From NCBI GenBank assembly GCA_947631345.1, contig CANRKW010000055.1, forward strand, positions 1 through 6,932: a DNA stretch of 6,932 bases. The letters are read 5' to 3'. Under the pieces are notes generated by a model. That model ran no database searches, was not told the DNA's origin, and was given only the letters and a program-made list of their open reading frames with translations. This DNA is from an uncultured Bacilli bacterium. Its GTDB lineage: Bacteria > Bacillota_I > Bacilli_A > RF39 > UBA660. Of this stretch, positions 1 to 6,909 are shown piece by piece (within the stretch, counting starts at the first letter, position 1; each line of letters starts with the position of its first letter). Both the position numbers and the translations under genes were made by a program.

Positions 1-1071
1 TAATACTGTATTTATATTATTATATTCGTCAAAATCAATATATGTTAGTTTTTCATTATACCTAAAGTTTTTACTTTTTCCTTCTAATAATTCAAATATT
101 TTTGCTTTATTATCTCCATTCATTTTATTTATTAAGTCTTGTATAAGAACATTACCTGATGTATTTACCCAGTATGGACGCAGTTTGGCGGATTCAGCAT
201 AATTAACTATGCTCCACGGATTATATATTGAAGTACCACTAAAATTATAACCATCATAATAATCTTTCACTTCTTTTGTTAGTTCTAAATTATAATATTC
301 CAAAAATTCTTTTGTTTCACTTTCAGTAAAGCCAAATGTTTCTGTATATTTATTATCTAACATTGTATATACTTTTACATTGTTTACATCACTAAGTAAA
401 CTTTCTTTACTTACTCTAAGTACCCCAGTAAATACAACTAATTTTATTTTATTATTATCTTTTAATGTACTTAAAAATCCTCTTATTAAATCTATTACTT
501 CGTCGTAATAGCCATTTAAGTATCCTTCTTGTATTGGTACATCATATTCGTCTATTAATATTACAACTTGTTTCTTATAATACCTTTCTAACCAGTCTAT
601 TAAATATTTTAAACTCATTTTATAATCATTAGTTGTTCCAGTAGCCTTTATTACTTTATCAAATCTTACTTTTTCAAAATCTTTTAATACGTTATATATA
701 TAATCTTTACTACTATATAAATCTTGAATTAATGACACAAAATCCCCATAAAATTCTTTATATTTTTTCTCTTTTAAACCTTTAAAGTTTAAATTAATTA
801 CTGGGTATTTTCCCATTTCTTTAAAGTATTCACTTTTTTCTATATATAAACCTTTAAATAGTTTTTTATTTTCTTTATTATTTTCTACATTAAAGAAATA
901 ATCTAATGTAGAAATAAGTGAAGACTTACCAAATCTTCTGGGACGCGGAAATAATACTACATAAGCTTTCCTTTCTAATAATTCTTCTATTGTTTTTGTT
1001 TTATCTACATAATAAAAATCATTTGTTATTATTTCTTTAAAATCATTGTTTCCTATTGGTAATTGTTTCAT
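1..1071 (-). CDS. AAA-ATPase-like protein, N-terminal part (C-terminus beyond window)
   Basis: The frame is open from an ATG at 1069-1071 to the left edge, giving 357 codons without a stop, so the gene is truncated only by the window. The start is supported by AAAGGAG 9 bases upstream. Residues 1-24 (MKQLPIGNNDF..., FYYVDKT) and the motifs in order match the AAA-ATPase-like family (PF09820): a P-loop variant PRPRRFGKSS at 42-51, Walker B ILIDEYD at 171-177, FTGVLRVSKE at 214-223, YDGYNF at 272-277 and NPWS at 284-287. Family members normally carry a C-terminal PD-(D/E)XK nuclease-like domain, which would lie outside the window and is not seen here. Their biological role is unsettled; they are often multicopy and sit in accessory DNA, and a nucleic-acid-related, defence or mobile role is inference. 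The gene lies 79 bases downstream of the AbiEi-type gene on the same strand and could be co-transcribed or use its own promoter near 1096. Confidence 0.9.
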   Translation of the reverse strand, partial: MKQLPIGNNDFKEIITNDFYYVDKTKTIEELLERKAYVVLFPRPRRFGKSSLISTLDYFFNVENNKENKKLFKGLYIEKSEYFKEMGKYPVINLNFKGLKEKKYKEFYGDFVSLIQDLYSSKDYIYNVLKDFEKVRFDKVIKATGTTNDYKMSLKYLIDWLERYYKKQVVILIDEYDVPIQEGYLNGYYDEVIDLIRGFLSTLKDNNKIKLVVFTGVLRVSKESLLSDVNNVKVYTMLDNKYTETFGFTESETKEFLEYYNLELTKEVKDYYDGYNFSGTSIYNPWSIVNYAESAKLRPYWVNTSGNVLIQDLINKMNGDNKAKIFELLEGKSKNFRYNEKLTYIDFDEYNNINTVL

Positions 1072-1095
1072 ATGGCACCTCTCCTTTCTTTTATA

Positions 1096-1125
1096 AGTAT
1101 ATTTTACCAAATTTCTAATAATTAA
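1096..1125 (-). promoter_or_regulatory. Possible promoter of the AAA-ATPase-like gene
   Basis: On the minus strand a TATACT (1096-1101) sits 24 bases upstream of the ATG and just ahead of the AAAGGAG ribosome site. The best -35 candidate, TTAATT at 1120-1125 with an 18-base spacer, is poor. TACCAAATTT (plus-strand reading, 1105-1114) lies between them and recurs in the promoter region at 6823. The region is AT-rich, so the call is weak; read-through from the AbiEi-type gene is the alternative. Confidence 0.3.
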
Positions 1126-1150
1126 TCACTATTTAATTTATGAAAAGTTG

Positions 1151-1738
1151 TTATATCCAAAAGAGTATACTTTGTATAGTATCTAAAACATTAAATCTTT
1201 CTGCATATTCAAGAAGTAATGGAATATTTCTTTCATTTTTATCCTTTAAATATTCTTTTAAAGCATATTTTATTGTTTCTATATCTTGATTATCTTTATC
1301 TTTTAACAAATCACATATACATCTTTCAGCATTATAACATCTTATAAGTTGTCCTTGAGGACTTTTAATTTCTATTATACCTATATCAAATAATTCTTTT
1401 TTTACAAAATGAAGTTTTACTTTCTTTATTTTCCTTAAACTACCATTATATCCCCTTTCAACTGTTATATGGTATTCACTTGGTACTGATTCACATAAAT
1501 TTAAAAAGTATAAAGATGTTTCATATGAAAAAACTGCATTGTTTCCATAAATTAAATTAAAATATTCATCACCCCAAGTAAAAGGTAAAACATATAAACC
1601 TTTTTTTACTCTTTCTAATTTTTTATTTTTAACTAATCTTGTTAAAAATACCGTATTTATATTTTTACTTACTACTTCTTTAGTAGTGATAATTCCATTA
1701 TTTATTTTAGCTAAATTTAATATAATATCTTCTTTCAT
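1151..1738 (-). CDS. AbiEi-type antitoxin / winged-helix regulator, no adjacent AbiEii
   Basis: This 195-residue protein resembles the type IV toxin-antitoxin AbiEi antitoxins. Residues 1-52 form the N-terminal winged-helix domain, with GIITTKEV at 15-22 and the typical ending LERVKKGLYVLP at 41-52. The C-terminal part keeps two family landmarks: SYETSLYFL at 71-79 (usually S-H-E-S-A-L) and AERCICDLL at 137-145 (usually E-R-T-I-C-D-L-L). AbiEi proteins bind their own promoter and counteract AbiEii, a nucleotidyltransferase-like toxin normally encoded directly downstream. Here the downstream gene is the AAA-ATPase-like one, so the partner is missing or different. I chose the ATG at 1736-1738 because AGGA lies 11 bases upstream; an upstream in-frame ATG at 1763-1765 adds nine residues but has no ribosome site. 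The gene diverges from the fic gene, sharing a 227-base intergenic region that holds a tandem repeat. Confidence 0.8.
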   Translation of the reverse strand: MKEDIILNLAKINNGIITTKEVVSKNINTVFLTRLVKNKKLERVKKGLYVLPFTWGDEYFNLIYGNNAVFSYETSLYFLNLCESVPSEYHITVERGYNGSLRKIKKVKLHFVKKELFDIGIIEIKSPQGQLIRCYNAERCICDLLKDKDNQDIETIKYALKEYLKDKNERNIPLLLEYAERFNVLDTIQSILFWI

Positions 1739-1838
1739 TTCCTTTTTGTTCCTTTCTACATACAACTATATCATATCTGTATGTTAAAAAGAACACTTTT
1801 GTTAAATAATAATTAATGTTATAATCTGTTAATGATAC

Positions 1839-1886
1839 TATAAGAATGTACAAAAAGTGGATTATAAAAATGTACAAAATCGGGAT
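1839..1886. repeat. Two-copy 24-bp tandem repeat centred on TGTACA (candidate operator)
   Basis: Units 1839-1862 and 1863-1886 abut exactly and match at 20 of 24 positions. Both contain ATGTACAAAA with a palindromic TGTACA core (1847-1852 and 1871-1876). They differ at unit positions 6, 18, 19 and 20. The pair lies between the divergent AbiEi-type and fic genes, 44 bases upstream of the fic -10 element. A binding site for the adjacent winged-helix AbiEi-type regulator is a reasonable inference, since AbiEi proteins bind repeats in their own promoters, but nothing in the sequence proves it. Confidence 0.6.
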
Positions 1887-1926
1887 AAATTCATAAAATT
1901 ATACTCTTTTATATATTTTTTTGATG

Positions 1927-1935
1927 TGTTATACT
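1927..1935 (+). promoter_or_regulatory. Extended -10 promoter element of fic
   Basis: TGTTATACT fits the extended -10 consensus TGnTATAAT with one mismatch. Transcription would begin near 1942, giving a leader of about 24 bases that contains the GGAGG at 1953-1957, 8 bases before the ATG at 1966. No good -35 hexamer lies 16-18 bases upstream (the stretch is T-rich), which is tolerable for an extended -10 promoter. Confidence 0.55.
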
Positions 1936-1965
1936 AATTATATCTAAAAACTGGAGGTATTACAT

Positions 1966-2714
1966 ATGTTAATAGAAAAAATCAAAAATGAACTAATTGA
2001 ACAAAAAAAGTCAAAATTCAAAGGAAATATATATCATTATTCACAAGTTAATTTTGCATATCATTCTAATAAAATAGAAGGTGGGCATTTAACAGAAGAT
2101 GAAACTGAAGAAATATTTGAAACTAATTCTTTTATTCCTAAAAGTGATGACTCAATTAAATTAGATGATTTAATTGAAATGAAAAATCACTTTAGATTAT
2201 TTGATTATTGTTTAAGTATTATTGATGAAGAATTAACTAAAGATATAATAATTAAAATGAATGTTATTTTAAAAAGAAATACTAGTGATGAAGAAAATCC
2301 TAGATATAATGTAGTGGTTTTAAAGTTGTTCCAAATAAAATTGGATTAATTAATGTAATAAATACTACACCTCCTAAAGATGTTACAAAAGAATTAGATA
2401 AATTATTAGAAAAATACAAAAATATAGAAAAAGTTACAATAGAAGATATTATTGATTTTCATTATAATTTTGAGTGTATTCATCCTTTTGGTGATGGCAA
2501 TGGAAGAGTTGGTAGAATGATTATGTTTAAGGAATGTTTAAAAAATAATATAATGCCTTTTATTGTACTTGATAATGATAAACCTTATTATATGAGAGGG
2601 TTAAAGAAATATAAAGAAGATAAGATGTTTTTAATAGATACAATTAAACACGAACAAGATTTATATGAAAGTGCTATAAAAGATATGTTAGATTTTAATT
2701 TAAATGATAAATAA
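1966..2714 (+). pseudogene. fic: Class II Fic family AMP-transferase, split by a one-base frameshift
   Basis: Fic proteins usually transfer AMP from ATP to a hydroxyl side chain of a target protein. The ATG at 1966 has GGAGG 8 bases upstream. The first frame (127 codons) ends at 2347-2349. The second frame runs open from about 2316 to the stop at 2712-2714, and together they give a normal Fic domain of about 249 residues if one base is restored near 2314-2316. The first part carries SNKIEG (residues 34-39), the [S/T]xxxE[G/N] inhibitory motif; its N-terminal position makes this class II, self-inhibited. The second part carries the full catalytic motif HPFGDGNGRVGR at 2481-2516, with His as base and DGNG binding phosphate. 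The homologous reading across the break is NVVGFKVVPNKIG, while the actual first frame reads NVVVLKLFQIKLD and stops. No C-terminal winged helix is present. The break may be a real mutation, a sequencing or assembly error, or, less likely, recoding. An ATG at 2517 falls just after the catalytic motif and is not a genuine start. Confidence 0.85.
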
Positions 2715-2717
2715 AAT

Positions 2718-2741
2718 ACTCTCACTAATTATGGTGAGAGT
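2718..2741. terminator. Hairpin between convergent genes, probable bidirectional terminator
   Basis: ACTCTCAC (2718-2725) pairs perfectly with GTGAGAGT (2734-2741) around an 8-base loop, with one extra T-G pair possible. It begins four bases after the fic stop codon. The flanks are T-rich in both directions (TTATAATATT rightward, ATTTTATTT leftward) but have no long uninterrupted T-run. It would end fic transcription and also the leftward ABC transporter unit. Confidence 0.65.
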
Positions 2742-2801
2742 TATAATATTACCATTTATATTCTTAATAATAATTTAAATGAATATAAAACTTTAAATCA
2801 A

Positions 2802-2817
2802 AAATAGTGTACTATTT
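2802..2817. repeat. Short inverted repeat in the convergent intergenic region
   Basis: AAATAGT (2802-2808) and ACTATTT (2811-2817) are perfect inverted copies separated by two bases. The two-base centre cannot form a hairpin loop, so a protein-binding site or chance in AT-rich DNA is likelier than a terminator. The rest of 2742-2834 shows no gene or RNA signal. Confidence 0.3.
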
Positions 2818-2834
2818 CATATATTATAATTATC

Positions 2835-3094
2835 TTATTCAACTTTTAACAATACATTTGTTTTTAATACCATTTGAGAAAAACGATTTTCTAAATCATC
2901 TAAATCAATTAAATCAAGTCTTTTTCTTTTATTCCTTTAACTGCAATATCTATATCTGAATTTTCATTAAATTTTCCATTTGCAATTGAACCAAATATGA
3001 ATACTTCATTAGCTCCATTTTCTTTTAATATTTTTGTTGCTTTTTTTATATCTTCTTTATAAGAATTTGGTAAATTATTTAATTTTTCTTCCAT
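2835..3094 (-). pseudogene. MNT-type nucleotidyltransferase remnant, internally deleted and frameshifted
   Basis: The open frame from the ATG at 3092-3094 (AAAAGGA 8 bases upstream) runs 61 codons to a stop at 2909-2911. It contains the minimal nucleotidyltransferase signature GSx10DxD exactly: G35-S36, then ten residues to D47-I48-D49, inside FIFGSIANGKFNENSDIDI. In another frame just beyond, codons from about 2912 down to the TAA at 2835-2837 read LDLIDLDDLENRF followed by a short hydrophobic tail, which is the usual C-terminus of these proteins including the strand with the third catalytic Asp. About 20 residues normally joining these parts are absent, so a deletion of 3n+1 bases fits. Intact members are about 100 residues and often form toxin-antitoxin pairs with HEPT proteins; no HEPT gene is seen here. 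It starts 21 bases after the ABC transporter stop, so it is probably on the same transcript. The 61-residue product lacks the third carboxylate and is unlikely to be active. Confidence 0.75.
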
Positions 3095-3115
3095 TTTATT
3101 AATCCTTTTACTTTT

Positions 3116-5674
3116 CTATTCTGTTCTAAGTGCTACTACTGGATCTTTTTTACTTGCAATTTTAGATGGTATTAAACCTGCTATAAATGTTAGTAGTACT
3201 GATATAATAATTAATACCAATGCTCCTACTAAAGGAAGTTTTGATAAACCACTTATGTTTGTTATATTTTTTATTACTATATTTATAGGTATGTTTAATA
3301 TTAAAGTTACTACTATACCTAAAATTCCCGCAAATAAACCTTCAATTAAAGTCTCAGCATTAAATACACGAGATACATCCTTTTTTCTTGCTCCAATTGC
3401 CCTTAAAATACCTATTTCTTTTGTTCTTTCTATTACTGATATATAAGTAATAATAGCTATCATTATACTTGAAACTATTAAAGATATACTTACAAAAGCT
3501 ATTAAAATATAACTTATTGCATTTATAATAGTTGTAACAGAACTCATCATTACACCTACTATATCATTATATAGTAATTTATCTTTTTCTTCTTTTCCTT
3601 CATTAAATTTATCTATTATATTTACTATTTCATCTTTAGATTCAAAGTCTTTTGGATATAATAGTATTGTATATGGATCTTCTAAATCAACAATTCCCAA
3701 TTTTTGAATATTTGATTCATAAGTACTTCCCATATTAGTTGTATATTCTTTTATTACATTTGCAAGTTCTACTTCAGATAAACTTCTTAAATATGCTTGT
3801 TGTTCTAAAGGTAAACTATTTATATCGAAATTACTATTACTATTAAATTCTAAACCAGTAAACACATTTATATTTGGATTTTCTTTTTGTTCTTTAGCAA
3901 TTTGTGATTCATTTATTTTATTTACTACATAATTTGTTAAGTCTTTAGTATAACCTATTACCCCAGTTGTTGTTAATGATGAGTCTTCACTTATTTTAAG
4001 TATACCTACTACTTCTATATCAATTGAGTTATTTAGTAAGTTTTTCATAAAATCAGTGTTATTTCTATTATCAACCCACATATTACCATTTTTAGTGTAA
4101 TAATCTGTATTTATTACTAATTTATATTTAAGACCTATTATTTCATCATAATTATATGTATATGTATCTTTTTTATCTATTTGTTCTCCACTCATTATTT
4201 TATTTAGTATACTTTTTAATTCATCTTGATCTAAAAGTCCTAATGAATATAAGGCATAATCACTTACTTCATTATTTTTATCCATTACAAGCACTACTTC
4301 ATTATAATTTTCTGGCATTTTACCACTTACTAATTCATAACTATTATTTAGCATTTCTTCATCAGTAGGTAGTTCTGTAAAACTATTTACTTCATTCATA
4401 CTTGAAACACTTACAGTTTCCATCATATCACTTTGAAGACCAATATTATCAAATACTGTACTTGGATTTACTTGTACTATTTTTTCTTCATAGTCACTTT
4501 TGTATAAATTAAGGTTTAAGTTATATGTATATCTTATATCACTTACATATTTATCTATATCACTATTATTTTCTATATATTCTTTAAAACCTTTTAAGTC
4601 ATTTACTGTTCTACTTCCAGCTACAGAAGAAATCATATCTGTCATTATATTATTTGAATATACTTTACCATCTTTATTGCTTTCTCTTTTTCTTTCTTCC
4701 ATTAAAGATTGCATAAGAGTTGTTTGATCCATTGAGTTTTTTTCTAGTGTTAATGGATAAAGTGATAAAGTGTCTTCTTCTACTTTATTTATATAGCTAT
4801 TAAGTCCGTGTGATAAGGAAAGTATTAAAGCTATACCGATTATTCCAATTGATCCTGCAAAAGCTGTCAAAATTGTTCTTCCTTTTTTAGTCATTAAGTT
4901 ATTTAAAGATAAAGAAAGAGCTGTTTTTAAATTCATAGAAGTTTTCTTACTTTTTTGTTTTTCTTTTTCTAAAGTTTCTTTTGTATTTATTTTTCCATCA
5001 TATGAGTTAGTATCATCTATTACTTCTCCATCTTTTAGTTTTATTATTCTAGTGGAATACTTTTCAGCAAGTTCTGGGTTATGTGTTACCATTATTACTA
5101 GTTTATCTTTTGCTACATTTTTTAATAAATCCATTATTTGTGTACTTGTTTCAGAATCTAATGCTCCAGTTGGTTCATCTGCAAGAAGTATATCTGGGTC
5201 GTTTATAAGAGCACGGGCTATTGCGACTCTTTGCATTTGTCCACCTGATAATTGGTTAGGTAATTTATTAATATGGTCAGTTAAACCTACACTTTTTAAT
5301 ACTTCTGTTGCTCTTTTCTTTCTTTCATTTTTAGATACACCTGATAAAGTAAGTGCAAGTTCCACATTTTGTAGTACTGTTTGATGTGATATCAAATTAT
5401 AACTTTGGAAAACAAAACCAACCCTGTGATTACGATAAGCATCCCAGTCATTATCATTATACTTTTTTGTACTAACTTCATTTATAATAAGATCTCCCTT
5501 ATCATATCTATCTAAACCACCTATAATATTAAGTAAAGTTGTTTTTCCACTTCCACTTGGACCCAATATAGAAGCAAATTCGCTTTTCCTAAAATTTATA
5601 CTTACATTATTAAGTGCTTTTTGTTTAAATCCATCTGTTTCATATATTTTAGTTATTTTTCTTATTTCTAACAT
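3116..5674 (-). CDS. Fused ATP-binding/permease ABC transporter, MacB/FtsX type
   Basis: The 852-residue protein joins an ATPase and a permease. The ATPase (about 1-225) is complete and of the LolD/MacB class: Walker [10 protein letters not shown] at 38-46, Q-loop Q90, signature LSGGQMQRV at 142-150, Walker B ILLADEPT at 162-169 and switch His198. A charged linker (230-247) leads to a FtsX-like permease with four predicted membrane helices at about 268-288, 718-745, 777-800 and 814-834, the second followed by the typical [14 protein letters not shown] (749-762). About 420 residues between helices 1 and 2 should lie outside the membrane, roughly twice the size of the MacB periplasmic domain. 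Transporters of this class act as mechanotransmission machines that export or extract substrates (peptides, lipids, antibiotics) rather than passing them through a channel. The substrate cannot be read here, and no membrane-fusion or two-component partner is in the window. AAAGGAG 7 bases before the ATG fixes the start. It lies 24 bases downstream of the hydrolase gene, probably in one operon. Confidence 0.93.
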   Translation of the reverse strand: MLEIRKITKIYETDGFKQKALNNVSINFRKSEFASILGPSGSGKTTLLNIIGGLDRYDKGDLIINEVSTKKYNDNDWDAYRNHRVGFVFQSYNLISHQTVLQNVELALTLSGVSKNERKKRATEVLKSVGLTDHINKLPNQLSGGQMQRVAIARALINDPDILLADEPTGALDSETSTQIMDLLKNVAKDKLVIMVTHNPELAEKYSTRIIKLKDGEVIDDTNSYDGKINTKETLEKEKQKSKKTSMNLKTALSLSLNNLMTKKGRTILTAFAGSIGIIGIALILSLSHGLNSYINKVEEDTLSLYPLTLEKNSMDQTTLMQSLMEERKRESNKDGKVYSNNIMTDMISSVAGSRTVNDLKGFKEYIENNSDIDKYVSDIRYTYNLNLNLYKSDYEEKIVQVNPSTVFDNIGLQSDMMETVSVSSMNEVNSFTELPTDEEMLNNSYELVSGKMPENYNEVVLVMDKNNEVSDYALYSLGLLDQDELKSILNKIMSGEQIDKKDTYTYNYDEIIGLKYKLVINTDYYTKNGNMWVDNRNNTDFMKNLLNNSIDIEVVGILKISEDSSLTTTGVIGYTKDLTNYVVNKINESQIAKEQKENPNINVFTGLEFNSNSNFDINSLPLEQQAYLRSLSEVELANVIKEYTTNMGSTYESNIQKLGIVDLEDPYTILLYPKDFESKDEIVNIIDKFNEGKEEKDKLLYNDIVGVMMSSVTTIINAISYILIAFVSISLIVSSIMIAIITYISVIERTKEIGILRAIGARKKDVSRVFNAETLIEGLFAGILGIVVTLILNIPINIVIKNITNISGLSKLPLVGALVLIIISVLLTFIAGLIPSKIASKKDPVVALRTE

Positions 5675-5698
5675 ATTTTCACTCCTTTATATTTATAT

Positions 5699-6793
5699 TC
5701 AGCATTTATCTATTATATGTCCACCTAATGATTTACTATTAACCACTTTAAGTAATACTTTAATAGAATTTATAATCATTACTTTATCTTCAAAACTAAC
5801 ATTTTTATATGTATTTAATATATTTTTAGCATCTTTTATTTTTAAATCTTTTAATTCTTCTAATTTCTTATGATTAGTAGATATTATTTTATATACTATA
5901 TCTAATATTTTCTTTCTTTCTAATTGATTTTTACTTTTTAACCAATCTTTTATTCTGTCATTAATGAATTTACTACCATTTGTAAGTTCATTTAACCTTT
6001 CAAAATGATCTACATCAATTACCCACGAATAAACATCGTGCTCCATTATACCTTTTTCTATACTTTTTACTATTATGAATTTTTCTTTATGTTCAAGTAA
6101 TAAACCTACTATTGAATTTTGAGGTATAAATGATATTATTCTATTTACTGTATTTTTGTAATTTAATGTGTTTGTTATTTCTTCTTTAAATCCTGGACCA
6201 TCATCATTATATATATTTATTATTTTTTTATTTACTCTTTTTTTAGCAAAACAACTTGCATATATAGCGAGGTTTCCTCCTTTAGAATGCCCGCCTACTC
6301 TTATTTTCTTTAAAGGAAAGTACGTACTAGTTTGTTCTAAGTAATTTTTTGCAGATATTTGAGAAGATAAATGACTTAAAAAAGCCATGTTGAAGTCTTC
6401 TTTCCAACCTACTATTGTGTTATCTGTTCCTCTATAAGAAATATATATAGTATTATCTGGAAGTATCAATGTAACTGCACTAAATTGTTCTTCTTTATCA
6501 AGTTCTATTTTATTAATAAAGTTACATACTTTTATATCTTTAAATCTTAAACTTATAGACATTAATCTAAATAATTCTAAATCTTCTTTCCATAGAAATT
6601 CTATTTTTCTTTTATCTAATTTGTTTAGTCTTTTATATAGTAACTCTACCTTAACTATTTCGTTCTTTTTTATTAAATTATCTAATGGAAAATATGAAAA
6701 CCTATTAAGTATTAAACTATCAACCTCATTAAATTTGGATGTTTTAAAATTAATATCCCCTCTCCATTTAATATAATCAATAACATTTGCCAT
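5699..6793 (-). CDS. Mbeg1-like (DUF2974) alpha/beta hydrolase
   Basis: This 364-residue protein looks like the Mbeg1-like lipase-type family common in Firmicutes. The nucleophile elbow GGHSKGG at 167-173 places the catalytic Ser at 170. It is preceded by the conserved YRGTDNTIVGWKEDF at 120-134 and followed by YNDDGPGF at about 195-202 and EHDVYSW at 251-257, whose His252 is the likely catalytic His; Asp197 or Asp198 is a candidate acid. The N-terminus MANVIDYIKWRGDI is typical of the family. There is no signal peptide or membrane segment, so it should be cytoplasmic. The substrate is unknown; an ester or lipid is inference. I start at the ATG 6791-6793 because AAAGGAG lies 5 bases upstream; an in-frame ATG at 6812-6814 would add seven residues but has no ribosome site and would translate through the Shine-Dalgarno. 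It is probably first gene of the leftward unit with the ABC transporter. Confidence 0.85.
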   Translation of the reverse strand: MANVIDYIKWRGDINFKTSKFNEVDSLILNRFSYFPLDNLIKKNEIVKVELLYKRLNKLDKRKIEFLWKEDLELFRLMSISLRFKDIKVCNFINKIELDKEEQFSAVTLILPDNTIYISYRGTDNTIVGWKEDFNMAFLSHLSSQISAKNYLEQTSTYFPLKKIRVGGHSKGGNLAIYASCFAKKRVNKKIINIYNDDGPGFKEEITNTLNYKNTVNRIISFIPQNSIVGLLLEHKEKFIIVKSIEKGIMEHDVYSWVIDVDHFERLNELTNGSKFINDRIKDWLKSKNQLERKKILDIVYKIISTNHKKLEELKDLKIKDAKNILNTYKNVSFEDKVMIINSIKVLLKVVNSKSLGGHIIDKC

Positions 6794-6818
6794 TGTTACT
6801 CCTTTATAACACATTAAT

Positions 6819-6847
6819 AGTGTACCAAATTTTTATATAAAAGTCAC
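6819..6847 (-). promoter_or_regulatory. Candidate promoter of the hydrolase-ABC transporter unit
   Basis: On the minus strand GTGACT (6842-6847) and TACACT (6819-6824) are spaced by 17 bases; each matches the -35 and -10 consensus at four of six positions. Transcription would start near 6812, about 19 bases before the ATG. TATTAA at 6814-6819 is an alternative -10. The left arm of a 12-bp inverted repeat (6823-6834) overlaps the -10 and spacer, which would suit repressor binding. Confidence 0.4.
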
Positions 6848-6909
6848 TAAAAATCTGATATAATGTTAAGCATTTTATACTAAATTTTGAATAAGTGAAA
6901 AATTTGGTA
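6823..6909. repeat. 12-bp perfect inverted repeat with a 63-base interior
   Basis: TACCAAATTTTT (6823-6834) and AAAAATTTGGTA (6898-6909) are exact inverted copies, centre to centre 75 bp. A related direct copy TACTAAATTTTG lies between them at 6878-6889, and TGTACCTAATTTCT at 6919-6932 resembles the left arm with its flank (6821-6834) at 12 of 14 positions. The arms surround the candidate divergent promoters. Possible paired operator sites; AT-richness makes chance matching easier. Confidence 0.45.
6856..6864 (+). promoter_or_regulatory. Extended -10 element directed out of the window
   Basis: TGATATAAT is a perfect extended -10 (TGnTATAAT). No convincing -35 lies upstream. It would start a rightward transcript near 6871 for a gene beyond 6932, making this a divergent promoter region. 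No coding start is visible before the window ends. Confidence 0.4.

Noticed and set aside
1781..1816. 11-codon plus-strand frame in the AbiEi-fic intergenic region
   Set aside because: Too short, no ribosome site, and of random AT-rich composition.
1839..1886. Start of a CRISPR array
   Set aside because: Only two abutting units with no unique spacer between them, and no cas genes nearby.
2517..2714. Separate 65-codon gene after the Fic motif
   Set aside because: Its ATG is an internal Met immediately after HPFGDGNGRVGR. The same frame is open upstream to about 2316 and continues the Fic homology, and there is no ribosome site of its own.
2909..3094. Intact 61-residue nucleotidyltransferase
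   Set aside because: It lacks the middle and third catalytic carboxylate, and the missing C-terminal segment is still present in another frame directly downstream.
3255..5384. Plus-strand open frames of 63-110 codons opposite the ABC transporter
   Set aside because: They lie wholly antisense to a gene with complete family motifs, lack ribosome sites, and encode only low-complexity hydrophobic text mirrored from the transporter.
6791..6814. Upstream ATG at 6812-6814 as start of the hydrolase
   Set aside because: No ribosome site precedes it, and the added codons read through the AAAGGAG that serves the ATG at 6791-6793, where family-like sequence begins.
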